Source of the DNA: Bin107 sp965221655
Lineage (GTDB): Bacteria > UBA8248
DNA length: 64,000 nucleotides
Reading direction: 5' to 3'
Assembly: GCA_965221655.1 (NCBI GenBank)
Contig: OZ244906.1
Span: 434,001-498,000 of the forward strand
Of the stretch, positions 1 through 7,810 are shown in pieces (the first letter of the stretch is position 1; each line of letters begins with the position of its first letter). A program made the translations under genes and the position numbers. The notes under the pieces were generated by a model. The model worked only from the letters and a program-made list of their open reading frames with translations. It was not told the DNA's origin and ran no database searches.

Positions 1-753
1 CACAAGCGCCAGATTTTCGTGCTGGAAGTGAACCCGCGCGCGAGCCGCACGGTGCCCTACGTGAGCAAGGTGGTCGGCGTGCCGTTCGCCAAGGTCGCCG
101 CCCGCGCCATGGCGGGCGAGAAGCTGTGCGCCCTCGGCCTGCACCACGACGTGCAGCCCGCCCACTTCGGCGTGAAGGAGGCGGTGTTCCCCTTCAAGAA
201 ATTCCCGGGCGTGGACGTGATTCTCGGTCCCGAAATGAAGTCCACGGGCGAGGTGATGGGGTTGGGGGCGGACTTTCCCACCGCCTTCCTGAAAGCCCAG
301 GAAGGGGCGGGCGCCACCCTCCCGCTCGCGGGCCGGGCGTTCGTCTCCGTGCGCGACGAGGACAAGGCGGCCATCGTCCCCCTGGCGCAGCTTTTGGTCG
401 AGCTCGGGTTTTCTCTGGTGGCCACCGAGGGCACGCGGCGCGCGCTTTTGGCCAACGGCATAGAAGCGGACTTCGCCCACAAGGTGACCGACGGCGCGCC
501 CGGCCACATCGTGGAGCAGATGGAAGAGGGCCGGGTGCAGTTCGTGCTCAACACGACAGCGGGCAGGCAGTCGATAAAGGACAGCTACTCCATACGAAGA
601 ACGGCGCTGCTGCGCAACATCTTCTACTGCACGACGCTGGCCGCCGGGCAGGCGGCCATCCGCGCCATACGGATTCTGCGCGAGCAGGAGTATTCCGTGC
701 GCTCGCTGCAGGAGTATCACGCGCAGGAGCGCGGCGCCGTCCGCGCCTCCTGA
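1..753 (+). CDS. carB: Carbamoyl-phosphate synthase large subunit, C-terminal part (5' end outside window)
   Basis: Makes carbamoyl phosphate for arginine and pyrimidine synthesis together with the small glutaminase subunit CarA. Only the last 250 residues are present, open from base 1. They begin inside the second ATP-grasp domain (motif LEVNPRASRTVP near the start). They end with the MGS-like allosteric domain from about residue 110 (VSVRDEDK, LVATEGTRRAL, VLNTTAGRQSIKDS), which in the family binds UMP, IMP or ornithine. The ending SIRRTALLRNIFYCTTLAAG is typical of CarB, and the stop is TGA at 751-753. The next gene follows 23 bases later on the same strand. Identification is firm; regulation cannot be judged because the start is missing. 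Confidence 0.97.
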   Translation, partial: HKRQIFVLEVNPRASRTVPYVSKVVGVPFAKVAARAMAGEKLCALGLHHDVQPAHFGVKEAVFPFKKFPGVDVILGPEMKSTGEVMGLGADFPTAFLKAQEGAGATLPLAGRAFVSVRDEDKAAIVPLAQLLVELGFSLVATEGTRRALLANGIEADFAHKVTDGAPGHIVEQMEEGRVQFVLNTTAGRQSIKDSYSIRRTALLRNIFYCTTLAAGQAAIRAIRILREQEYSVRSLQEYHAQERGAVRAS

Positions 754-776
754 GAGAGGGTTTCGGGAGCGAGGTC

Positions 777-1043
777 ATGCTGAGAGTTCTGCTCTATCTG
801 CTGATTGCATGGTTGGTGGCTCGCCTCGTGCGCGGTTTCTTCGCCGGAATGCGCAGCCTCGCCCAGGACAACCCCGGAGGCGAAGACGGGGCAGATGATG
901 AAATGATGAGCTGCCCCGAATGCGGAACGTTCTTCCCCTCGCGCATGGGGGTTTCCAGACGCGCCGGGGGGGCGCGGCGCTCTTTTTGCAGCGAAGCCTG
1001 TGCGGAGCGTTTTGCCGAAAGGGGCGGCCCGCCCGAGGAGTAG
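777..1043 (+). CDS. Small membrane-anchored zinc-ribbon protein, PP0621-like
   Basis: An 88-residue protein starting at ATG 777. Residues 1-20 form one hydrophobic segment (LRVLLYLLIAWLVARLV), probably an N-terminal membrane anchor. After an acidic linker there is a likely zinc site: CPEC at about residues 44-47 and C-S-E-A-C near residue 74. This layout (anchor, CxxC, short spacer, FCSExC) resembles small uncharacterised PP0621-family proteins. The role is unknown. It sits 23 bases after carB and may share its transcript. No function is claimed beyond membrane location and metal binding, both inferred. Confidence 0.7.
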   Translation: MLRVLLYLLIAWLVARLVRGFFAGMRSLAQDNPGGEDGADDEMMSCPECGTFFPSRMGVSRRAGGARRSFCSEACAERFAERGGPPEE

Positions 1044-1178
1044 CGTCTGCGTCGTGCACCCGCGGCCCGGAGGCTTCGGGGGCGCAGCGTTTTCCGCCGC
1101 CACCCCCGGGATGGAGGGGGCGCTCTCCCGTGCCGTGATGCGGAGCGTGGAGAGAGGATTTCGTCAAAATTCGGGGGC

Positions 1179-1228
1179 GCGAGGAGGTGCGTTTTCTCTC
1201 TTGGGTGGTTGCGGCCGCACCTCCTCGC
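1179..1228. repeat. Perfect 13-bp inverted repeat (stem-loop)
   Basis: GCGAGGAGGTGCG at 1179-1191 is exactly reverse-complemented at 1216-1228, leaving a 24-base loop. It lies just upstream of the phased A-tract array. No T-run follows directly, so it is not a standard intrinsic terminator. It could be an RNA hairpin, a protein-binding site or the edge of a small repeated element. Confidence 0.7.
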
Positions 1229-1305
1229 AAAAGCGACAAAAAATACAAAAAACAAACCTGGGAAAACCCGGGAAAACCCGGGAAAAATCGGTAAAACCTG
1301 GGACG
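1208..1305 (+). repeat. Phased A-tract repeat, copy 1 (unit GGGAAAACCC)
   Basis: Four near-identical 10-bp units at 1261-1300 carry A4-A5 tracts starting at 1263, 1273, 1283 and 1293. Two A6 tracts at 1238 and 1247 extend the series. A-tracts repeated every helical turn are the classic cause of intrinsic DNA curvature. A flank at 1208-1235 (GCAAAAGCGA region) is shared, imperfectly, with a second inverted copy at 13855-13955. No coding function is evident. Confidence 0.8.
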
Positions 1306-1322
1306 CTCTCAGGAGGCGAATC

Positions 1323-1397
1323 ATGAAAATCACGGCGTGGGCTCCCCTCCCTGTGCGTCGTGCCGGGAGGGAGGGTTCGCCGCGCGCCGCGCGATGA
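1323..1397 (+). CDS. Possible 24-residue small ORF
   Basis: ATG at 1323 has an ideal ribosome-binding site, AGGAGG at 1311-1316 with 6-base spacing, which is better than most genes here. The peptide begins MKITAWAPLP and ends at TGA 1395-1397. The coding stretch contains a hairpin (CCCTCCC 1345-1351 with GGGAGGG 1365-1371), so it could be a leader ORF. Length and Arg-rich composition are equally compatible with chance. No homology is recognised. Confidence 0.3.
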   Translation: MKITAWAPLPVRRAGREGSPRAAR

Positions 1398-1497
1398 GCG
1401 GGGTGCATTGCGGGGGTTCGGCGCGCCGGGATAAGTTTTCATAAACAATTGATTGCCCAAACTTTATGCTACCCATACACTCTCCCCGCCCGCCTTG

Positions 1498-1525
1498 TTG
1501 ACATTTGGGGGGAGTGACGTAATCT
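1498..1525 (+). promoter_or_regulatory. Sigma70-type promoter of the transaldolase gene
   Basis: Consensus -35 TTGACA (1498-1503), 16-bp spacer and -10 TAATCT (1520-1525). Transcription would start near 1532, giving a leader of about 120 bases before the ATG at 1656. Confidence 0.65.
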
Positions 1526-1655
1526 GGCACCGGCGTCGCGCTTCCGGCAAGGGTGGGCGCGGGGTGCGGCGCATCATCGGCGCAGCAGGCAGAACCATCG
1601 ACGAAGTCGGGACAAACCACCAAGGGCAGGGGACGAATCACCGGAGGCAAACGAC

Positions 1656-2306
1656 ATGAAGATCTTTATCGACACGGCCAACCTCCAGGAAATTCAAGAG
1701 GCTGCATCCACAGGCGTGCTCGACGGCGTGACCACGAATCCTTCGCTCATCGCGAAAGAAGGTGCGGACCATCATACGAGAATCAAGGAGATATGCGGGT
1801 TGGTCGACGGACCCGTGAGCGCGGAGGTGGTGGCCACGGAGTGGAAGGAGATGGTCGAGGAAGGACGCGAGTTGGCGGGGATTCACGAAAACGTCGTGGT
1901 GAAAGTACCCGTGGGCGTCGAGGGCTTGCGCGCCGTCAAATCCTTGCGCGAGGAAAGCATCGACACGAACGTGACCCTCGTGTTCAGCCCCGCCCAGGCC
2001 ATGTTGGCGGCCAAGGCGGGGGCTTCGTTCGTAAGCCCCTTCGTGGGCAGGCTGGACGACATCTCCAGCCCCGGCATGGAAATGGTGCGCGACATCGTGC
2101 AGATTTTCGACAACTACGACTACGCCACCCAGGTGCTGGTGGCGAGCGTACGGACCCCGATTCACCTGCTCGAAGCGGCGAAAATGGGGGCAGACGTCGC
2201 GACAGTTCCTTTTCAGGTTATCGCACAGTTGCTCAAGCACCCGTTGACGGACATCGGGCTGGAAAAATTTTTGGCGGACTGGCGTCGCGCCAACGAGATG
2301 CGCTAA
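1656..2306 (+). CDS. fsa: Small transaldolase / fructose-6-phosphate aldolase family protein
   Basis: A cytoplasmic TIM-barrel aldolase of 216 residues, the usual length for the short transaldolase subfamily (TalC/FSA/MipB). It starts MKIFIDTANLQEI and has the family signatures DGVTTNPSLIAKEG (about 23-36) and VVKVPVG, which holds the Schiff-base lysine (about residue 83). Family members act either as transaldolases of the pentose phosphate pathway or as fructose-6-phosphate aldolases; sequence alone does not separate these. RBS CCGGAGG precedes the ATG and a strong promoter lies upstream. GC is high like the left edge, unlike the genes that follow. It appears to be transcribed on its own or with the fmdB-like gene 20 bases downstream. 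Confidence 0.93.
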   Translation: MKIFIDTANLQEIQEAASTGVLDGVTTNPSLIAKEGADHHTRIKEICGLVDGPVSAEVVATEWKEMVEEGRELAGIHENVVVKVPVGVEGLRAVKSLREESIDTNVTLVFSPAQAMLAAKAGASFVSPFVGRLDDISSPGMEMVRDIVQIFDNYDYATQVLVASVRTPIHLLEAAKMGADVATVPFQVIAQLLKHPLTDIGLEKFLADWRRANEMR

Positions 2307-2326
2307 CTCCCGGGGAGGTGAGAACA

Positions 2327-2563
2327 ATGATGCCGATGTATGAATTTCTCTGCGGAAGCTGTGAGAAGGATTTCGAGAAGCTCGTTTCGTCCGCGGAAGC
2401 CGTGGATATCGTGGAATGTCCCACGTGTGGTTCGAAGAAGGTGCACAAAAAACTTTCTCTTTTCGCCAAATCCTCCTCCGGTGCGGCGGCGGCCTCGACT
2501 TCGGCGTTCAGTGGGTACGCGGCCGGAGGCGGCGGGTGTGGTGGCATGTGCTCATGCCATTAA
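2327..2563 (+). CDS. FmdB-family zinc ribbon protein (first of two)
   Basis: A 78-residue protein starting MMPMYEFLCGSCEKDFEKL. It has the FmdB/CxxC_CxxC_SSSS ribbon: CGSC near residue 9 and CPTCGS near residue 36, a probable zinc site. The C-terminus is a Ser/Ala/Gly-rich tail ending in a Cys-rich GGGCGGMCSCH. The function of the family is not settled; the name comes from a putative formamidase regulator. RBS GGGGAGGTG (2312-2320) favours ATG 2327, though ATG 2330 is possible. It lies 20 bases after the aldolase gene. The drop in GC begins at about this gene. A second family member is at 44322. Confidence 0.85.
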   Translation: MMPMYEFLCGSCEKDFEKLVSSAEAVDIVECPTCGSKKVHKKLSLFAKSSSGAAAASTSAFSGYAAGGGGCGGMCSCH

Positions 2564-2645
2564 CCGCGCGCGCACTCGTTCCTTGAGGCTCGCATTCGTC
2601 TGATACACGCCCCATTCTACAGATATTGACCGGGGAGGGGACGCC

Positions 2646-3896
2646 TTGTCGCAAGACGAACGAGTCAGCGTATTCGAAACCGCCAACGTGCAATTTGACG
2701 AGGCAGCGGAATTCGTCGGTCTCGAAGACGATATGCGCCTCCTGCTCAGAACTCCTTTCCGTGAGATGAAGGTCGAAATCCCCATTCGCAGGGACGACGG
2801 TTCCCTTGGCGTTTGGGAAGGATATCGCGTTCAGTTCAATGGTTCCCGAGGACCCTTCAAAGGCGGAATCCGCTATCACCACGAAGTGGATTTGGAAGAG
2901 GTGCGGGGTCTCGCGGCTCTCATGGCGTGGAAGACGGCGTTGGTCGACATACCGTTCGGCGGCGGGAAAGGCGGTATCAGCGTCGACGTGCGGCAGCTCA
3001 GCCGTTTCGAGTTGGAGAGGCTAACCAGAAAATTCATCGCGCGTATCGGCCGCATTCTTGGGCCGTACCGCGACGTTCCTGCTCCCGACGTGAATACGAA
3101 CGCGCAGGTAATGGCGTGGATTTTTGACGAATACAGCAATCGCCAGGGGTATGCGCCTGCTTGTGTCACCGGAAAGCCCCTGGCAATGGGGGGCTCTCCG
3201 GGACGTGAATCCGCCACGGGGCGCGGGGCCGTAATGGCATATCAGGAACTCGCCCGAAAGGAGGGTTGGGACCCTGCGGGCATGACGACAGCGATACAGG
3301 GTTTCGGTAACGTCGGTTCTTTCGCGGCCAGGTTTATGAACGAACTGGGAGTGAAGGTGGTAGCGATCTCCGACAGCGGGGGCGCTTATTTTTGTGGCGA
3401 CGGCATCGACGTCGAAGCGGCGACGACGCATCGTGCGCGCGAAGGTAAGCTGGAAGGCCTTGCAGGAGTCGAGAAGATCACGAGCGAAGAGCTTCTGGCG
3501 CTCGACGTGGAAGTCCTGCTCCCGGCAGCCCTCGGCGGTGCTATCCATGCGGGTAACGCAGCGAACGTGAAGGCGCGAGTCGTTCTGGAGGGTGCCAATG
3601 CGCCCGTGACCGACATGGGGGACAAGATATTGCTCGAGCGCGGCGATGTCCTGGTGGTTCCGGACTTGCTGGCGAATGCGGGCGGCGTTACGGTTTCTTA
3701 TTTCGAGTGGGTGCAAAACATCCAGCAATTCGCCTGGAGCGCAGAGCGAGTGGCAAGCGAGTTGGATACAATCATGACGCGCGCCACCACACACGTGTAT
3801 GAACTGGCCAAGGAGAAAAATGTGTCCTTGCGCATGGCGGCCTATGTAATTGCTATTGAAAGAGTAGCGGAGGCAGAGCGCCTTCGCGGCGCGTAG
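2646..3896 (+). CDS. gdhA: Glutamate dehydrogenase (Glu/Leu/Phe/Val dehydrogenase family)
   Basis: Reversible oxidative deamination of glutamate to 2-oxoglutarate and ammonia. The 416-residue length is typical of bacterial hexameric enzymes. Visible signatures are RGPFKGGIRYH (about 75), the lysine-rich catalytic site PFGGGKGGI (about 107), the catalytic aspartate in PAPDVNTN (about 145) and the Rossmann motif QGFGNVGSFAA (about 222). The start is TTG at 2646 behind GGGGAGGGG. Cofactor preference is not assigned. The gene is lower in GC than the TCA cluster. It is followed 26 bases later by an ABC exporter that is not obviously related. Confidence 0.95.
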   Translation: MSQDERVSVFETANVQFDEAAEFVGLEDDMRLLLRTPFREMKVEIPIRRDDGSLGVWEGYRVQFNGSRGPFKGGIRYHHEVDLEEVRGLAALMAWKTALVDIPFGGGKGGISVDVRQLSRFELERLTRKFIARIGRILGPYRDVPAPDVNTNAQVMAWIFDEYSNRQGYAPACVTGKPLAMGGSPGRESATGRGAVMAYQELARKEGWDPAGMTTAIQGFGNVGSFAARFMNELGVKVVAISDSGGAYFCGDGIDVEAATTHRAREGKLEGLAGVEKITSEELLALDVEVLLPAALGGAIHAGNAANVKARVVLEGANAPVTDMGDKILLERGDVLVVPDLLANAGGVTVSYFEWVQNIQQFAWSAERVASELDTIMTRATTHVYELAKEKNVSLRMAAYVIAIERVAEAERLRGA

Positions 3897-3922
3897 GGCC
3901 GCCCGCATCATTGGAGTTTTCG

Positions 3923-4837
3923 TTGTCCGGACTCGTGATAGAAGCGCACGGCATAGAAAAATCTTTTGGATCCCTCAAGGCCGTCGACGGCGTCTCGCTT
4001 CAGGTGAAATCAGGGGAATGTTTCGGGATTTTAGGACCGAACGGGGCCGGCAAAACCACGACCATCAAGATGCTGCATGGCGCTGCTCAGCCCGATGCCG
4101 GTAGTTTGCGGGTGCTGGACAGAGATGCAGTTAGCGAGAGTCGCCTCATTCGCACGCAGATGGGAATCGTATCGCAAGAAGACAGCCTAGACCGGGACTT
4201 GACGGTATATGAGAACCTTTGGGTCTACGCCGGGTTCTTCGGTATCCCCCGCAAAGCGTCGCTGTCCCGTATCGAGCATTTGCTCGATTTCATGCAGTTG
4301 CGCGATAAATGGAACGCACGCATCAAGACTCTCTCCGGCGGTATGAAGCGGCGCCTTCATATCGCGCGTGCCCTGATTCATGAACCTAAGTTCCTGATTT
4401 TGGACGAGCCTACCACCGGCCTCGATCCCCAGGCGAGGCATCTCGTCTGGCGGAGGCTTCGGGAACTCAAGGCCCAGGGCCTGACCATTCTTCTCACTAC
4501 GCATTACATGGAAGAAGCGGCCCAATTGTGCGACCGCATCGGTATCATGGATGGGGGTAAATTCCTTGTGGAGGGCGTGCCGCAGGATTTGGTTCATCAA
4601 GAAGTGGGAGATGAGGTATACGAGCTTAGGGGAGGGGCTTCCCAAGAGTTGCTCGATACCCTGAAAGGCCTTTGCGTAACCACCGAAGCCACCGCGGACA
4701 TCTTGTACCTCTACGGTCATAACGGTATGAGGCTGATGGAGCATTTGATCTCTCAGGGCCGGAAGGATTTTCTGCGCAGACCTGCGACTCTGGAGGATTT
4801 GTTTCTCCGGCTCACGGGCCGGGAGCTGAGGGACTGA
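3923..4837 (+). CDS. ABC-2 exporter ATP-binding protein (NodI/DrrA-like)
   Basis: ATPase subunit of an ABC-2 exporter, 304 residues. Walker A GPNGAGKTTTIK near residue 43, signature LSGGMKRRLHIARAL near 140 and Walker B FLILDEPTTGLDP near 160 are intact, and the switch His is in LLTTHYMEEA. The C-terminal extension is typical of the NodI/DrrA group. TTG at 3923 is preferred because GGAG (3913-3916) lies 6 bases upstream; an alternative TTG at 3911 would overlap that site. Its stop overlaps the permease ATG (TGATG), so the two are translationally coupled. The substrate is unknown; relatives move lipo-oligosaccharides, antibiotics or polysaccharides. Confidence 0.9.
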   Translation: MSGLVIEAHGIEKSFGSLKAVDGVSLQVKSGECFGILGPNGAGKTTTIKMLHGAAQPDAGSLRVLDRDAVSESRLIRTQMGIVSQEDSLDRDLTVYENLWVYAGFFGIPRKASLSRIEHLLDFMQLRDKWNARIKTLSGGMKRRLHIARALIHEPKFLILDEPTTGLDPQARHLVWRRLRELKAQGLTILLTTHYMEEAAQLCDRIGIMDGGKFLVEGVPQDLVHQEVGDEVYELRGGASQELLDTLKGLCVTTEATADILYLYGHNGMRLMEHLISQGRKDFLRRPATLEDLFLRLTGRELRD

Positions 4838-5610
4838 TGCTCTTTCCCCAGGCTCCGAGCCACCGCGCCTTGCGTGTCTGGGTCCGTCATTTGGTTTATT
4901 ACCGTTCTTTTTATCTGGCCGAGTGGGCCGGCAATCTGGGTGAACACGTTTTGTGGCTTGTGGCTTTCGGTTACGGCCTCGGTCGGTTGGTTCCGAACCT
5001 GGAAGGGGTTTCGTACGCGCAGTTCATAGGTCCGGGCTTGATGGTTTCCATCGCGATGTGGAATGCCACCTACGAGTCTACCTACGGGGCTTTTTCGAGA
5101 ATGAGGATTCAAAACGTATATGAATCCATGTTGATGGCTCCGCTCACGATAGGCGATATCGTGCTGGGCGACATTCTGTGGTGTGCCAGCCGTGCCTTGA
5201 TTGGCTCGACGTTGATGTTGGTTATCCTAAGCTTGTTCGGTTTGGTGGGGTCTTTGTGGGTAGTGGCAATTCTTCCGCTCCTCTTTGTCGAGGCGGTAAT
5301 GTTCGCGGCCTTGGGGCTGATTGCGACTTCGTTGGCCCATAGCTTTTCGTTTTTCAATTTCTATTTCTCCGCCATCGTGATGCCCATGTTTTTCTTCGCG
5401 GGTGCCCTGTTTCCCATCAAGGGTCTTCCGCCTTGGGTGGAGCGTATGTCCGATGCCTTGCCGCTCACCCATGCGGTGAGAATCGCACGCGGTTTGTTTA
5501 TTCACGGGCATGTCGAGAATTTTCTCTGGCATTTTTCCTTTTTGCTCGGTTTTACGTTTTTGTTCCTGGTAGTCGCCTGTTTTTTGGTGAGCAGACGGAT
5601 AGTGGAATAA
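4837..5610 (+). CDS. ABC-2 exporter permease (NodJ-like)
   Basis: Membrane subunit partnering the ATPase just upstream, 257 residues with about six hydrophobic segments (for example around 30-50, 65-80, 115-145, 150-175, 180-200 and 230-250). It fits the ABC-2 type transporter family of the NodJ branch. The ATG at 4837 uses the last base of the preceding TGA stop. The C-terminus ends LVSRRIVE, as in family members. The alkA-like gene begins 2 bases after its stop, so all three probably share a transcript. Substrate unknown. Confidence 0.88.
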   Translation: MLFPQAPSHRALRVWVRHLVYYRSFYLAEWAGNLGEHVLWLVAFGYGLGRLVPNLEGVSYAQFIGPGLMVSIAMWNATYESTYGAFSRMRIQNVYESMLMAPLTIGDIVLGDILWCASRALIGSTLMLVILSLFGLVGSLWVVAILPLLFVEAVMFAALGLIATSLAHSFSFFNFYFSAIVMPMFFFAGALFPIKGLPPWVERMSDALPLTHAVRIARGLFIHGHVENFLWHFSFLLGFTFLFLVVACFLVSRRIVE

Positions 5611-5612
5611 CC

Positions 5613-6542
5613 ATGGGAAGCGCAACAGAAATACTGCATCCCCCCGGGCCTTTTGCGTTTCATGAGAGCTTGTTGCGCTTTCGCATCTCGAAAGAGGAGT
5701 TCGTCAACTGCTACGAGGATGGCGTGTACAGCAGGGTAGTCGAAGACACGAACGGTAATTTGGTCTTCTTGGAAGTTACAAACGAAGACAAGAACGGGGT
5801 TCGTCTTCATATGACCACCGAAGGGCGTATGACGGCGTCGGCCCACGCCGCGGGACTGAACGCGATCAAGCATATTTTGGCCTTCGATCTTGATTTGAAA
5901 CCGTTTTACGCGATGGCGAAGGACGATGTGGATTTGGCCGGAATCGTAAAAAAATTCCGGGGCCTGAAGCCGGTACGGTACATGAGCGCATTTGAGGCTC
6001 TGGTTACGGCTATTACGGCGCAACAGGTGAATTTGACGTTCGCTGGCGTTATACGAGGGCGTATGGTCAAGCGATGGGGAAGAAAATTACGTGTCGCTGG
6101 ACGGACGCATTACGCTTTTCCGCATCCGGAACGTTTGGCCAGGGCGCGCGTGTCCACTTTGCGCACGATGCAATTCTCGCAGCGCAAGGCGGAGTATGTA
6201 ATTGGTGTGGCGCGGGCTGCTCTGGAGGGTCGATTGGATGAAGGCGAACTGCGTACTCTCCCCATTGCCGCGGCAGTGGAGCGCCTCACCGAAATACGTG
6301 GTGTGGGGCGCTGGACGGCCGAGCAAATGCTTTTTCGCGCACTGGGCCGGGTAGAAGTGTTCCCGGGTGGGGATTTGGGAGTGCAGAAGGTCGTGGCACG
6401 TTATTGTTTCGGCAAAGAGCGTGTGGATGAAAAATCCGCGCGTTTGCGGGCAAATGGCTGGTATCCCTGGGCTTCTCTCGCAACAACTTATTTGTTCGCC
6501 GCGTGGCGTGCGGACGTGCCGACCGCGCGTGCGGCGGAATAA
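5613..6542 (+). CDS. alkA: DNA-3-methyladenine glycosylase II (AlkA-type)
   Basis: Base-excision repair glycosylase that removes alkylated purines, 309 residues. The helix-hairpin-helix runs LTEIRGVGRWTAEQML and is followed by the Gly/Pro-rich loop with the catalytic aspartate in VFPGGDLGVQK (about 245-255). AITAQQVN near residue 135 matches the family's ITxQQ motif. The N-terminal half is the AlkA-like beta domain. ATG 5613 is two bases after the permease stop. It probably belongs to the same operon as the ABC genes and dgt. Its GC is about 50 percent, like its neighbours in this block. Confidence 0.92.
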   Translation: MGSATEILHPPGPFAFHESLLRFRISKEEFVNCYEDGVYSRVVEDTNGNLVFLEVTNEDKNGVRLHMTTEGRMTASAHAAGLNAIKHILAFDLDLKPFYAMAKDDVDLAGIVKKFRGLKPVRYMSAFEALVTAITAQQVNLTFAGVIRGRMVKRWGRKLRVAGRTHYAFPHPERLARARVSTLRTMQFSQRKAEYVIGVARAALEGRLDEGELRTLPIAAAVERLTEIRGVGRWTAEQMLFRALGRVEVFPGGDLGVQKVVARYCFGKERVDEKSARLRANGWYPWASLATTYLFAAWRADVPTARAAE

Positions 6543-6563
6543 CGCTCGAGGACGGATGAGCGC

Positions 6564-7706
6564 ATGCCTAACAATCGACTTTCCATCGAGGAGCGGGAAA
6601 AACATATTCTGGCTTCTTACGCGGTACACAGCGCCGATAGCCTCGGACGTGAATACCCGGAGAGCGAACATGGAATGAGAACCGCTTTTCAGCGCGACCG
6701 CGACCGGATTATTCATACGCAGGCGTTCAGGAGGCTCGAGTACAAGACGCAGGTTTTCGTGAATCATGAAGGAGATCATTACCGCACACGCCTGACGCAC
6801 ACCATAGAAGTGAGTCAAATCGCCCGATCCGTTGCACGCACCCTAGGCTTGAACGAGGAGCTTGCCGAGGCTGTTGCCTTGGCACACGACGTGGGTCATC
6901 CCCCTTTTGGCCATGCCGGGGAGAAGGTTTTGAACGAACTCATGAAGGATCAAGGTGGGTTCGAGCACAATTTGCAAGCCTTGCGGATCGTCGAGGTGTT
7001 GGAGAAACGCTACCCAGCTTTTCCAGGCTTGAACCTGACTTGGGAAACACGTGAAGGCATCATCAAATATCTCCACCGCTACGAAGGTCCCATGCCCGCG
7101 GGACTGACGAACGAAATTGCTCCCAGCCTGGAGGCACAAGTAGTCGACGTGGCGGATGAGATTGCATACAACAACCACGATCTGGACGATGGGTTGTCGT
7201 CGCGGTTGTTCGACTTTGAGGATTTACAGGATACAGGCCTTTGGAGTATCCACTACGAGAGTTCGAGGGAGTTCTTTCCCCATGCCCCTCGACGGGAGAG
7301 AAAGCACGACACCATTCGCCGAATTATCAATTCGCAGGTTCGAGACATCATTGCATCTACGTCTGCGCGGATCGAGAACCGAAAACTGCAAAATATTAAA
7401 GATATTAGGGAAAGAGGACACGGCACGGTCGCATTCAGTAAGGAAATGAGCGAGAAAAATGTCGAACTCAAGCGTTTTTTGATGGAGCGGATGTATAGAA
7501 ACAAACGTGTCATAAAACTGGAAAAAAGTGCTCGAAAAACGCTCAGTGGATTGTTTCACCTCTACATCGCCGATCCGCGTAAACTACCAGAACACGTGCG
7601 TAAACTCGAAAAGGTGGACGGGCGGCACCGCATGGTTTGTGATTATGTGGCCGGTATGACGGACCGCTACGCCTTGCAAAAACACGAGCGATGGCTGGGA
7701 CAGTAA
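6564..7706 (+). CDS. dgt: dGTP triphosphohydrolase-like HD-domain protein
   Basis: Cytoplasmic HD-domain phosphohydrolase of 380 residues, the length of the shorter deoxyguanosinetriphosphatase-like proteins. The N-terminus has RTAFQRDRDRIIHTQAFRRL. The HD metal site is RLTHTIEV (about 76) with ALAHDVGHPPFGHAGE (about 108), and the last aspartate is in DVADEIAYNNHDLDDG (about 195). Known members hydrolyse dNTPs to deoxynucleosides and triphosphate; substrate range varies. It starts 21 bases after alkA, so a DNA-maintenance pairing is plausible. It is convergent with the protease gene; 7707-7810 holds no clear terminator. Confidence 0.92.
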   Translation: MPNNRLSIEEREKHILASYAVHSADSLGREYPESEHGMRTAFQRDRDRIIHTQAFRRLEYKTQVFVNHEGDHYRTRLTHTIEVSQIARSVARTLGLNEELAEAVALAHDVGHPPFGHAGEKVLNELMKDQGGFEHNLQALRIVEVLEKRYPAFPGLNLTWETREGIIKYLHRYEGPMPAGLTNEIAPSLEAQVVDVADEIAYNNHDLDDGLSSRLFDFEDLQDTGLWSIHYESSREFFPHAPRRERKHDTIRRIINSQVRDIIASTSARIENRKLQNIKDIRERGHGTVAFSKEMSEKNVELKRFLMERMYRNKRVIKLEKSARKTLSGLFHLYIADPRKLPEHVRKLEKVDGRHRMVCDYVAGMTDRYALQKHERWLGQ

Positions 7707-7810
7707 TCCTTATACCTTATATCATTGTGTGGTTTGAGGTAGGGGCAAGGAGGAGACAGAATTTCCGAGATAATGGCATTGCCCACGGACATCGGATTTC
7801 GGCGGAGATT

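Noticed and set aside
1258..1305. Possible CRISPR array or short tandem coding repeat
   Set aside because: Units are 10 bp with no spacers and no cas gene in the window; translations in all frames are meaningless Pro/Gly/Lys repeats.
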